Assembly (NCBI GenBank): GCA_013316395.1
Contig: WSMU01000011.1
Location: 1 to 25,503, forward strand
Source: Alphaproteobacteria bacterium
Lineage (GTDB): Bacteria; Pseudomonadota; Alphaproteobacteria; Rs-D84
Reading direction: 5' to 3'
Length of the DNA: 25,503 nt
Part shown: piece by piece, positions 1-7,637 of the stretch
Numbering within the stretch: position 1 is the first letter of the stretch
Layout: every line of letters begins with the position of its first letter
The notes under the pieces: model-generated
Seen by the model: the letters and a program-made list of their open reading frames with translations, nothing else
The model's database searches: none
Told to the model about the DNA's origin: nothing
Made by a program: the position numbers and the translations under genes

Positions 1-30
1 GTGTTTTTTATAAATTGTTGAAAAGTGGTC

Positions 31-79
31 GTGTTAAATTAACAGTTAAAAACTATGGCTTTTTTAACGTTTTTAACAC
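31..79. repeat. Nested AT-rich inverted repeats upstream of virB3
   Basis: An outer arm GTGTTAAA (31-38) is complementary to TTTAACAC (72-79). An inner arm GTTAAAAA (45-52) is complementary to TTTTTAAC (61-68) around an 8-nt loop. The run of T after the inner hairpin would suit a weak terminator for a gene left of the window, or an operator just upstream of the virB3 promoter. The composition is very AT-rich, so chance pairing is a real possibility. Confidence 0.35.
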
Positions 80-102
80 AAAAAGCGCAAATCTTTTTGT
101 AC

Positions 103-131
103 TTGTTGAAAAATGTCGAAATTGTTATAAT
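103..131 (+). promoter_or_regulatory. Sigma70-type promoter for virB3-virB4
   Basis: A -35 hexamer TTGTTG (103-108) and a perfect -10 TATAAT (126-131) are separated by 17 nt. Transcription would start near 138, about 20 nt before the virB3 start codon at 157. The spacing and the perfect -10 are seen directly; activity is inferred. Confidence 0.65.
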
Positions 132-156
132 TCAAATGTAGAAGAGAATGTAGAAA

Positions 157-453
157 ATGAAACAACAGGTTTTAAAGGCTTTGGCGAACCCGGCGCGCAT
201 ATTTTATGTGCCTTATTCGTTGGCCGTTATGAATTTTGCAATTCAGTTTTTGATATTCGTTGTAATATTTGTTGCAGTTATTGTCATAACACGTGGCAAA
301 GTTGCGATAAATCCTATGTTTTTTCTGTTGTCTTTGATTGGTGTTCACATGATTTTGGCCGTATTTTCAAAGCGCGAACCCCAGCTGGCACAAATAATTT
401 CTGCAAAAATAAGATTATTAAAAGAAAAAATCCCGCGGAGGCTGGTTTCCTAA
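157..453 (+). CDS. virB3: VirB3-like inner-membrane component of a type IV secretion system
   Basis: A 98-residue protein with a short basic N-terminus containing NPARIFYVPYSLAVMN, two adjacent hydrophobic segments (about residues 21-46 and 50-66) and a basic C-terminal tail. Size, topology and the position directly before a VirB4 ATPase fit the VirB3/TrbD family, small inner-membrane proteins that work with VirB4 in type IV secretion. Its TAA stop abuts the ATG of virB4, so the two are translationally coupled; the GCGGAGG ribosome site for virB4 lies inside its last codons. An overlapping longer ORF in another frame (15-461) is Cys-rich and unlike any family I know, and is treated as a shadow. 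The short length makes the call depend largely on context. Confidence 0.75.
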   Translation: MKQQVLKALANPARIFYVPYSLAVMNFAIQFLIFVVIFVAVIVITRGKVAINPMFFLLSLIGVHMILAVFSKREPQLAQIISAKIRLLKEKIPRRLVS

Positions 454-2871
454 ATGAATAAGTTTTTTGAGTATTTTGCCGGCGGACAATTTCCCATGAC
501 AATTTTAATATTGGTTATGGCGGTAATTTTTGTGTTTATAATTTTGATGGTTTATATTCCGGCACTGTCCCGGCGTATATTTCCAATGTTCGGATATACA
601 CATTATGCCCAGTATTTGCCGTTTAAAACGGTGTTTAGTGATGATTCACTGGAACTGACCGATGGTGCATTGACACGTGTTTGGCGCGTAAACGGAATTC
701 AGACCGGTATCCAGGATGATGCAACACGTGAAAAGTTTTTGGATTTGCGGGCATCTTTGTTCAATCAGATACGCGAACCGGGTGTAATTTTACGATTTTT
801 CACCGTCCGTGATGCCAACCCAGAGCGTACAAATTACGAATTTTCGCAGCCTGTACTGCAAAAGATATACGACAAATGGCGCGGCCAGGGTTTGCGTATA
901 TACGAGAATAATTATTACATAGTAATGACGGTGCGCGGCGCCAGTGCCCGTGACAAGTTGAATCAGTATGGTAATCTGCTGGAATCGATTTTGGCCCCGT
1001 ACAAGCCGGCCGTAATGCGCAACGAAAGCCGTGAAAACATGGCAAAGTTTTTCGGTCGTATCCTTTCGCCTATAACCAAGCCCGCCCCCCTGACGTGTGA
1101 CGGGGATATTGCATCTGTTGCAACGGTTGATGACGTGGAGTTTTTACCAGGCGGCCTGGTCCGATATAACAGCGGTGATGCCCAGATGTTTGGTGCATTA
1201 TTATCTTTCAAGGCATCGCCCGACTATCTTGATGAAGAGTTTTATGACACTGTTTCAACTATTCAAACAGAAATGATATGCATGAATGCGATTACAACAA
1301 TGGGGGCGGCCGATATTGATATCGCCCTGCGCCAGCGTCGCAATACCGCATCCGATGAAGAAGGCACCGCGCATCAGCAGATTGCCCAGGCTGTCGGCGC
1401 CATGGATGAAAATATATCCGGAAACCAAAGTCTGGTTAATTATTACCCGCTCTTTATACTATTTGGTGCAACCGAAGAAGATGTTATGTCCAAAGTGGAC
1501 GAGTTTAAGAAAATCTCGGCCCAGTTTGGTATTTCACCGGTTGTAGAAGACTTTGCGTCCAAGGTTTCGTGGTTTGCGCAAATTCCGGGTTTTGATGTTT
1601 TCCCACGCAGCTTTAAGATGCTCTCCAAAACGGCGTCTATAAGTATTCCAATGTCGTCCACACCGCGCGGTGTTGCAAATTCCGACTGGGGTCCGGGGCC
1701 ATTGGTTGTATTTCCAACCGCCCAGGGTACCCCCTATATGTTCCAGTTTCATGTATCTGATAAGCCGGCCGCGGTTGCGCATACATTAACAATCGGACCA
1801 ACGGGTGGTGGTAAAACAACACTATTTAGCTTTTTAATTGCGCAATCGCTGCGTTATCCAAAGCTAAAAGCGTTTTTCTTTGACCGCAACAAAGGGGCCG
1901 AGATATTTACCCTGGCCGTGGGCGGGAAATATATCACCATGCAGGGCAAGGAAAAAAACACCGACCCCATGGAACAGAGTTTCCAAACACATCTAAATCC
2001 TCTAAAGATGCCCGACAGTGCGGCGAACCGTGCCTTTTTGCGCAGATGGCTGGCTATTATTTCAAATCAAAACGATGCGTTCGCCGCCGATGAGATTGCA
2101 CGCGCTGTTTCTGTTAATTTTGATTATTTGGCGCCGCGTGATCGCTTGCTAAAGAACCTGTGGGAAAGCTGTTTTTCATCATCGGGTAATATGCGTCCTG
2201 CGCTAAAGAAATGGATAGATCCGCTGCAATACGGCCACATGTTTAACGAGGAATCAGATACCCTGGATTTGGAATCCAGACTTACCACATTTGACTTTAC
2301 CGAAATCCTGCAGGACGAGGTATTGGCCCCGGCTGTAATATCCTATATTCTGCACAGAATAAATACAACAACCGTTGCCGGTGGAAATCCGTCGCTTATT
2401 ATGATTGACGAAACGGCGCCGATGTTGGAAAACAAAATGTTTCGTGATAACTTTATCGCCGGCCTGCAGGAAGGGCGCAAAAACCGCCAGGCGTATATGG
2501 CCGCCTTTCAGCGTGCAAATGTGTTGGATAAACTGGGCATTGGCGACGTTGTCCGCGGCCAGGCCCAGACGGTTCTGTTCTTCCGTAATCCGGCGGCAGA
2601 TGCAAACGACTATGCCCATTGGAATTTAAATCCGTTGGAAATGGCATTTATCCAGGGCAAGGCCTATCCGAATCTAAAGCGTGCGGTTTTGCTGTCCCGG
2701 CCGGTGACCGGTGAATCCGTCATTTTGAATACAGAGCTCGGCGGCCTGGGCAATCTGCTGCGGCTGTTTGAATCGGGTCGTTCTTCGGTATTGTTGGCCG
2801 AAGAATTGTACAAGATGTACGGCACTAATTTTGTTTCGGAATATCTAAAACGACAAGGCGGCGATGTTTAA
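454..2871 (+). CDS. virB4: VirB4-family type IV secretion ATPase
   Basis: An 805-residue protein. Walker A is GPTGGGKTT (residues 448-456) and Walker B is LIMIDE (D652, E653), followed by the Gln- and Arg-rich region typical of VirB4 (GLQEGRKNRQAYMAAFQRANV). The N-terminal half matches the VirB4/CagE domain (ALTRVWRVNGIQ near residue 75). VirB4 hexamers energise pilus assembly and substrate transfer at the inner membrane. The first 45 residues hold a strong membrane helix (about 16-37), not present in every VirB4, which may anchor this one directly. It follows virB3 without a gap and overlaps the next gene by 8 nt. No virB6, B8, B9, B10, B11 or virD4 gene is in the window, so the rest of the system must be elsewhere, as in the scattered vir sets of Rickettsiales. 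Confidence 0.93.
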   Translation: MNKFFEYFAGGQFPMTILILVMAVIFVFIILMVYIPALSRRIFPMFGYTHYAQYLPFKTVFSDDSLELTDGALTRVWRVNGIQTGIQDDATREKFLDLRASLFNQIREPGVILRFFTVRDANPERTNYEFSQPVLQKIYDKWRGQGLRIYENNYYIVMTVRGASARDKLNQYGNLLESILAPYKPAVMRNESRENMAKFFGRILSPITKPAPLTCDGDIASVATVDDVEFLPGGLVRYNSGDAQMFGALLSFKASPDYLDEEFYDTVSTIQTEMICMNAITTMGAADIDIALRQRRNTASDEEGTAHQQIAQAVGAMDENISGNQSLVNYYPLFILFGATEEDVMSKVDEFKKISAQFGISPVVEDFASKVSWFAQIPGFDVFPRSFKMLSKTASISIPMSSTPRGVANSDWGPGPLVVFPTAQGTPYMFQFHVSDKPAAVAHTLTIGPTGGGKTTLFSFLIAQSLRYPKLKAFFFDRNKGAEIFTLAVGGKYITMQGKEKNTDPMEQSFQTHLNPLKMPDSAANRAFLRRWLAIISNQNDAFAADEIARAVSVNFDYLAPRDRLLKNLWESCFSSSGNMRPALKKWIDPLQYGHMFNEESDTLDLESRLTTFDFTEILQDEVLAPAVISYILHRINTTTVAGGNPSLIMIDETAPMLENKMFRDNFIAGLQEGRKNRQAYMAAFQRANVLDKLGIGDVVRGQAQTVLFFRNPAADANDYAHWNLNPLEMAFIQGKAYPNLKRAVLLSRPVTGESVILNTELGGLGNLLRLFESGRSSVLLAEELYKMYGTNFVSEYLKRQGGDV

Positions 2872-3481
2872 AGTTTTTTGCGTATATTTTTTGGCTTTTT
2901 TGTTGCCGAATATTGCGCGGGCCGATGATGACTGTTTGGCTTATAAAATACGGCCGCGAATAACGGTTGGGGCGCCGTCATGGACCAAGCAGGTGGTTCA
3001 GCCCCTGCGGGAAATGGACCTGCTCCATGGTGATGTGATTGCGACGCTGGTTGATAATTATGATATAACAGGCGATGTAACAGGGATAGAGGACGGTTTT
3101 TGCGTTTCCTTGAAATCTGTTGCGGCGACCGTCGGCTACAGCGATTTTTTAGTTCAGATAGACATCCGGCACCAGCCCGATACATGTGCTTATAATGCGG
3201 TCCTCTCGCACGAGGATGAGCATATCCGTGCCTATCTTTCCATAATAGACGATTTTCAAACAGAATTGCATGATGCCATATATTCCGCAGCAGATTCCGT
3301 AATGCCTGTTTTTGTTCGCCATGAGGCGGATATAGACAGCGCCCTTGATTCGCTTAATCAAAAGCTGCAATCGCATCCGGATGTTGTTTTGGTAAAACAA
3401 AAGATAAAGGCGGCAGAAGAGATAAGAAACAAGCGCGTTGATACAAACGATGACGGCGCACGCTTGAAACAATGCATTTAA
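2864..3481 (+). CDS. Secreted or periplasmic HExxH protein, possible metallopeptidase
   Basis: A 205-residue protein with a clear signal peptide (hydrophobic residues 3-19, cleavage probably after ARA at 20). The sequence LSHEDEHIRAYL contains HExxH at residues 116-120 (H116, E117, H120), the zinc-binding and catalytic signature of many metallopeptidases, set in a helix as in DUF922-like secreted proteins. I cannot place the third zinc ligand. Three Cys residues of the mature protein (C25, and those in GFCVSLKS and DTCAYNAV) plus one near the C-terminus could form disulfides. It overlaps virB4 by 8 nt and shares its transcript, which suggests a role with the secretion machinery, such as cell-wall or protein processing in the periplasm. 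Function is inferred from one motif and the context. Confidence 0.7.
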   Translation: MFKVFCVYFLAFLLPNIARADDDCLAYKIRPRITVGAPSWTKQVVQPLREMDLLHGDVIATLVDNYDITGDVTGIEDGFCVSLKSVAATVGYSDFLVQIDIRHQPDTCAYNAVLSHEDEHIRAYLSIIDDFQTELHDAIYSAADSVMPVFVRHEADIDSALDSLNQKLQSHPDVVLVKQKIKAAEEIRNKRVDTNDDGARLKQCI

Positions 3482-3540
3482 AACGTTTTTTTACGCACTT
3501 AAGATAAGAATAAAATCCTGTATCAAATGGGACTAGAAAA

Positions 3541-4200
3541 ATGAAAGACATATTAAAAAAGATTTTATTGTGGTTTTTCTCTGTCATAATTTGTGGCTTT
3601 TTGGTTGGAATACTGGGTAACCGTGTATATTACGAGTATTTTGAAAAAACAAATCTGGCCTATGCCAGTGAAACATTTCGTTTGGCATACAAGGACAGCC
3701 AGCTGCGCAAAAATTTAAAAATTACAATTAACGGGAAAAATGTAAATGAACTCTATATCACGACGATATCATTGGTAAACAATGGGAACGCGACATTATC
3801 ACGCCCTGATTTCAAGGCCGAAAGCGACCCGTTACGCATCGAAGGTCGCCATATCGAAAGTGTTTTTGTAGATAAGATAAACACCACCGCTAATTCTCGT
3901 ATTTCGCTAAAGAAACGTCGTGGCGGTATGCGTGTTAATTTCAAATGGATAAATCCCGGTGATAAAATTGTTTTAAAGGTAGTTCATCACAGTCCGGCCG
4001 ACCATATACGTGTACGTGGTTCATTCCAGGGGATATCACGTATATCGCGTTTGGATGATGACTATAACAAGCTGGCCTATACCCGTCGTCATGTTGTATG
4101 CACGGGAATTGTTGCGGTAATAGGCACAATATTGCTAATCGCGGCTTTGTTTAGCGCGCTGTTGATAATGCACCGTGTGCGAATAATTAAAACAAAGTAA
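3541..4200 (+). CDS. Membrane protein of unknown function, two membrane helices
   Basis: A 219-residue protein not recognised as a known family. Residues about 7-26 form one membrane helix and about 182-208 a second, leaving a predicted outside or periplasmic domain of about 150 residues rich in beta-prone sequence. That domain includes the stretch TTISLVNNGNATLSRPDF, reminiscent of Ig-like or beta-sandwich domains. The C-terminus is short and basic. A possible -10 (TAAAAT, 3511-3516) lies in the 59-nt gap after the HExxH gene, without a good -35; the ribosome site is weak. The last 14 nt overlap the end of the convergent SufB/SufD-like gene. Coding potential looks real from length and hydrophobic pattern. 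Confidence 0.65.
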   Translation: MKDILKKILLWFFSVIICGFLVGILGNRVYYEYFEKTNLAYASETFRLAYKDSQLRKNLKITINGKNVNELYITTISLVNNGNATLSRPDFKAESDPLRIEGRHIESVFVDKINTTANSRISLKKRRGGMRVNFKWINPGDKIVLKVVHHSPADHIRVRGSFQGISRISRLDDDYNKLAYTRRHVVCTGIVAVIGTILLIAALFSALLIMHRVRIIKTK

Positions 4201-4867
4201 AGTTATTTTCAAAAGCGTCGCGCATGGCGTTGGTAACCTCGGCGGCATCCAGCCCCCCCTCGCGCAGGAATTGAATCTGGGGCGCGGTTGGCCGGTATAG
4301 GGCCGCACTGTGTCCGGCGGATGTTGGCACAGACGATATATACTGGGCCGGTACAAATTCAACGCGTGCCCCCGCGGCCGTCATTGCCGAAAAAGCAATA
4401 TCCGATACGCATCCGGGGCATTGCTTTTTTATCAGTGCAGAGCCCGATATTTTAGAAATTGATTTTTCCCCGGCAATTATATTTGTTTGAACTAAAATAC
4501 CGGTGTTTTCCTGCTCGTGTGTCGCTATACAATCAAATGTCAGCTTAGATTCGTTTTCCAGCAAAACATGACCGCGTAATTCGGAATTTTTCCCGGTGTT
4601 TTTGATAAAAATGTTTAAAAAAGCCGGCTTTTTATTTTTTACACGCACATCCAGGAATACCGGTTGATTTGCCACGGAAATATCAATATTTAGCCGGCAT
4701 TTACCGGCTATTTCGCCAATATATATAATATGAACCGGCAAATCATAGTGTGAATCGATTGTTCCGTCCGGCAGTGTTGATAAATCCGCACAATACAGGC
4801 CATCGCGGTAAACTATTGTTTCCGCGGCAAAGGTTTTTATATTGAATTCATCCCACATGTATGACAT
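4187..4867 (-). CDS. Short SufB/SufD-like protein (Fe-S assembly scaffold family), divergent
   Basis: A 226-residue protein whose C-terminal two thirds read as a degenerate SufBD beta-helix domain. Alternating hydrophobic stretches lead to VEFVPAQYISSVPTSAGHSA and then QIQFLREGGLDAAEVTNAM, which aligns in pattern with the SufD ending (P-L-x-I-x-x-D-D-V-x-x-S-H-G-A ... FYL-x-S-R-G-L-x-x-x-E-A). Typical SufD has about 400 residues, so the N-terminal half is missing or replaced. No suf genes (sufB, sufC, sufS) adjoin it. It may be a reduced SufD or a paralogue with another role. Convergent with the upstream membrane protein (14-nt overlap) and divergent from ychF with only 27 nt between start codons. 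The start may be the first ATG (4867) or the ATG at residue 4. Confidence 0.55.
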   Translation of the reverse strand: MSYMWDEFNIKTFAAETIVYRDGLYCADLSTLPDGTIDSHYDLPVHIIYIGEIAGKCRLNIDISVANQPVFLDVRVKNKKPAFLNIFIKNTGKNSELRGHVLLENESKLTFDCIATHEQENTGILVQTNIIAGEKSISKISGSALIKKQCPGCVSDIAFSAMTAAGARVEFVPAQYISSVPTSAGHSAALYRPTAPQIQFLREGGLDAAEVTNAMRDAFENNFTLF

Positions 4868-4876
4868 ATTAAGCGC

Positions 4877-4905
4877 ATTATAAAGGATTTATCTATGGGA
4901 TTCAA
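4877..4905 (-). promoter_or_regulatory. Promoter for the SufB/SufD-like gene, probably near-leaderless
   Basis: Read on the minus strand, -35 TTGAAT (4905-4900) and a perfect -10 TATAAT (4882-4877) are 17 nt apart. The expected start point is near 4870, leaving 0-3 nt before the ATG at 4867, and no Shine-Dalgarno sequence precedes that ATG. The -35 element lies inside the first codons of ychF on the other strand. Confidence 0.55.
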
Positions 4906-5974
4906 TTGTGGAATTGTTGGCCTGCCAAATGTAGGCAAATCGACATTATTTAACGCATTAACACAAAGTGCGGCCGCCGATGCACAGAACTATCCGTTCT
5001 GTACGATTGAGCCAAATACCGGCCGCGTGGTTGTACCGGATGCAACGCTGCATAATCTGGCGGGGGTATCGGGCGCGGCACGCATTATTCCAACCCAACT
5101 GGAGATTGTTGATATCGCGGGCCTGGTAAAGGGCGCGTCGGCCGGCGAAGGTTTGGGGAACAAGTTTTTGGGCAATATCTTGTCTACGGATGCAATAATT
5201 CATGTTGTTCGCTGCTTTGAAAACGATGATATCGTTCATGTAGATGGTCGCATTGACCCATTGTCCGACATTGATACGATTGAAACAGAACTGATGTTGG
5301 CCGATATGGAAAGCCTGGACAAGCAGATAAAGAATCTGGAGAAAAAGGCACGCGGTCTGGACAAAGACGCGGCAAAATTGCTATCTGATGCAAACGCGAT
5401 ATGTGCGGCCTTGGCCGATGGGCGTCCTGCGCGTATGTCCGGTGTGGATGCGTCGCCATTTAATCTGTTAACGGCAAAGCCGGTAATTTATGTCTGCAAT
5501 GTCGATGAGGCATCCGCCGCAACGGGTAACGCTTTCTCAAACGCTGTGCGTGAAAAATTCGGCTCAACCAATCCTGTACTGGTAATATCATCAAAGATTG
5601 AAATGGAAATATCACAAATCGTTGACCCGGCCGAACGAAAAATGTTTTTAGATGACTTAGGCTTGTCGGAATCCGGCCTGGACCAGGTTATAAAGACCGG
5701 TTATGCAACATTGGGTCTGCAAACCTTTTATACAATAGGGCCCAAAGAAGCACATGCCTGGACAATCACCCGCGGTATGACCGCGCCCCAGGCAGCCGGC
5801 AAAATTCATACTGATTTTGAAAAAGGCTTTATCCGTGCCGAGATTATATCACCGGCCGACTATATCGCCCTGGGCGGCGAGGTTGCCGTAAAAGAAGCCG
5901 GAAAAATGCGCCTTGTTGGCCGTGATTATGTTATGAACGAGGGTGATATTTGCCACTTTTTGTTTAATAACTAA
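4895..5974 (+). CDS. ychF: YchF/OLA1-family ribosome-associated GTPase/ATPase
   Basis: A 359-residue protein of normal family length. G1 is GLPNVGKSTLFN (residues 9-20), G3 is DIAGLVKGAS and G4 is the YchF-type NVDE in VIYVCNVDE. The C-terminal TGS domain is well conserved (GLQTFYTIGPKEAHAW ... GWTI-like pattern ... EAGKMRLVGRDY). The family binds ATP and GTP, associates with ribosomes and is linked to stress and redox responses. AAGGA lies 8 nt before the ATG. It is followed by a bidirectional terminator shared with the dnaG end of the opposing operon. Confidence 0.96.
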   Translation: MGFNCGIVGLPNVGKSTLFNALTQSAAADAQNYPFCTIEPNTGRVVVPDATLHNLAGVSGAARIIPTQLEIVDIAGLVKGASAGEGLGNKFLGNILSTDAIIHVVRCFENDDIVHVDGRIDPLSDIDTIETELMLADMESLDKQIKNLEKKARGLDKDAAKLLSDANAICAALADGRPARMSGVDASPFNLLTAKPVIYVCNVDEASAATGNAFSNAVREKFGSTNPVLVISSKIEMEISQIVDPAERKMFLDDLGLSESGLDQVIKTGYATLGLQTFYTIGPKEAHAWTITRGMTAPQAAGKIHTDFEKGFIRAEIISPADYIALGGEVAVKEAGKMRLVGRDYVMNEGDICHFLFNN

Positions 5975-5990
5975 TGGGCATAAAAACATA

Positions 5991-6021
5991 TAAAAAGGCC
6001 GGTAAATGCCGGCTTTTTTTA
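5991..6021. terminator. Bidirectional intrinsic terminator between ychF and dnaG
   Basis: Stem GCCGG/CCGGC with loop TAAATG, extended by a G-T pair and A-T pairs, and flanked by A5 on the left and T7 on the right, so it can stop transcripts from both convergent units. Confidence 0.85.
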
Positions 6022-6023
6022 TA

Positions 6024-7637
6024 TTAAATAATAACCAGCATTTCCTGCTTGGCGCGGACTTTTTCCATATCCGCATCAATGGCGGCAATTTTATCCTTTA
6101 CATCCGCCCCGGCCAGCATTTGTGTCATATAATCTTTTTTGTCCGCAACCAGCTTTTCCATATATTTTTGCAGCTTTAGCGAAACAACATACCGTTCGGC
6201 GGTAATAGTATCCATATTTAAATTTGCCGCCGGCCCGTCAAAATCAATATTAAGCGTCGCCAGAAAATCACCATACCGCTCGACCAGTTCCGGATACGTA
6301 TTTACGATATATACCAGTGTTCCGCGCGTTATTTCATCAACAGAGGGCAATTGAAGAGATACTTCTTTTTTCTTTCTGCTCCAGCGGCTCCACTGATTAA
6401 ATTTACGTGATGCATATTCTTTTTCATACGCGCGGCGCAGTGCTTCGTCCTTTATTTTTGCGATTTCGGCGGATAGAAACTTTTCCGCCTGTGTCTGGCC
6501 GCCGGGGGTGGATGTTATATAATTTTTGTTAGCCAGCTCCCACAGAAAGTCTGTCAAATCAGTTGCGCCGTCGATAATCTTGCGCATGGCGTCCCTGCCG
6601 CCTGTCTTTAAAACCTCGTCTGGGTCCTTGCCGCCGGTAACAAATGCAAAGCGCACATCGGATGTATCGCGCACAAAAGGCATTACAATAGATGCGGCGC
6701 GTGCGGCGGCCTTTTGTCCCGCCCCGTCGCCGTCAAAGCAAAATGTTATATTTCTATTAGATTTGCAAAGTGCGGCGATATGATCTTCGGTCAGTGCCGT
6801 CCCAAGTGGCGCGACCGTTTCACCGAATCCGTTTGATTGCATTTGTATTGCGTCTATCTGCCCTTCGACGACAATGCTGCGCCCGGCGCGGTATATTGCA
6901 TCACGTGCAAAGTTAAGACCGAACACAGTCGCGCGTTTGTGAAACATTTCTGTGTCGGTTGTATTTATATATTTAGGTTCCGAACCATCCAAGCTGCGTC
7001 CGGAAAAGGCGACAATCTGGCCGCGTACGTTAAAGATAGGAAACATTAGCTTGTCGCGGAAAAAGTCATACATACCGTAATCGCCGCGTCGGCACAGACC
7101 AGTTGCGATAAGATTTTCCTGGCGTGCGTTTGCAAAAGTATTTGCGATTAAATTATTCTTTGGCGCATACCCTATGCGGTATTTTTTTATCATGTCGGGT
7201 GTAAAACCGCGCCCTGTTATGTATGCCAATGCGGTGGCACCGGCGGGCTCGAATAACTTTTGTTGAAAAAGTGCGGTTGCCCGTTCTGTGATTTGAATAT
7301 AGGATTCTTCGCGTGCGACAACCTTTGGGTCGCGTGGTTTATAGTCGGGCATTTTCATACCCGCCTGGGATGCCAGTTCTGTAATCGCCTCCCTGAATTC
7401 CATATTTCCGGTTTTCATTGTAAAGGAGATAATGTCGCCATGCTCTCCACAGCCGAAACAGTGATAAAACCCCTTTTCCTCATTTACGGAAAAGCTGGGT
7501 GTTTTTTCATTATGAAAAGGACAGCACCCCCAGTAATTTTGCCCCTTGCGGGTAAGCGGAACGCGGCGCCTCACAACATCCACGATAGAGAGCCTCATGC
7601 GCAGTTCATCGGTAAAGTTGCGGTCAAGTGTCGCCAT
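6024..7637 (-). CDS. dnaG: DNA primase DnaG
   Basis: A 537-residue protein. The CHC2 zinc domain is at the N-terminus (C39, H42, C60, C63 in CCPFHNEK and HCFGCG). It is followed by the catalytic RNA-polymerase core and the TOPRIM domain (VVEGQIDAI, then the acidic FCFDGDGAG). It makes RNA primers at the replication fork and binds DnaB helicase through its C-terminal domain. It is about 40 residues shorter than the E. coli protein, and the C-terminal helicase-binding part (about 430-537) is divergent. Its ATG overlaps the topA stop by one base (TAATG), so it is translationally coupled as the last gene of the mreC-dnaG unit. Confidence 0.96.
   Translation of the reverse strand: MATLDRNFTDELRMRLSIVDVVRRRVPLTRKGQNYWGCCPFHNEKTPSFSVNEEKGFYHCFGCGEHGDIISFTMKTGNMEFREAITELASQAGMKMPDYKPRDPKVVAREESYIQITERATALFQQKLFEPAGATALAYITGRGFTPDMIKKYRIGYAPKNNLIANTFANARQENLIATGLCRRGDYGMYDFFRDKLMFPIFNVRGQIVAFSGRSLDGSEPKYINTTDTEMFHKRATVFGLNFARDAIYRAGRSIVVEGQIDAIQMQSNGFGETVAPLGTALTEDHIAALCKSNRNITFCFDGDGAGQKAAARAASIVMPFVRDTSDVRFAFVTGGKDPDEVLKTGGRDAMRKIIDGATDLTDFLWELANKNYITSTPGGQTQAEKFLSAEIAKIKDEALRRAYEKEYASRKFNQWSRWSRKKKEVSLQLPSVDEITRGTLVYIVNTYPELVERYGDFLATLNIDFDGPAANLNMDTITAERYVVSLKLQKYMEKLVADKKDYMTQMLAGADVKDKIAAIDADMEKVRAKQEMLVII

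Noticed and set aside
55..141. 28-codon ORF upstream of virB3
   Set aside because: It runs through the -35/-10 promoter and lacks an SD; likely chance in AT-rich DNA.
15..461. 148-residue ORF overlapping virB3
   Set aside because: Wrong-frame shadow of virB3 with odd Cys-rich composition and no ribosome site.
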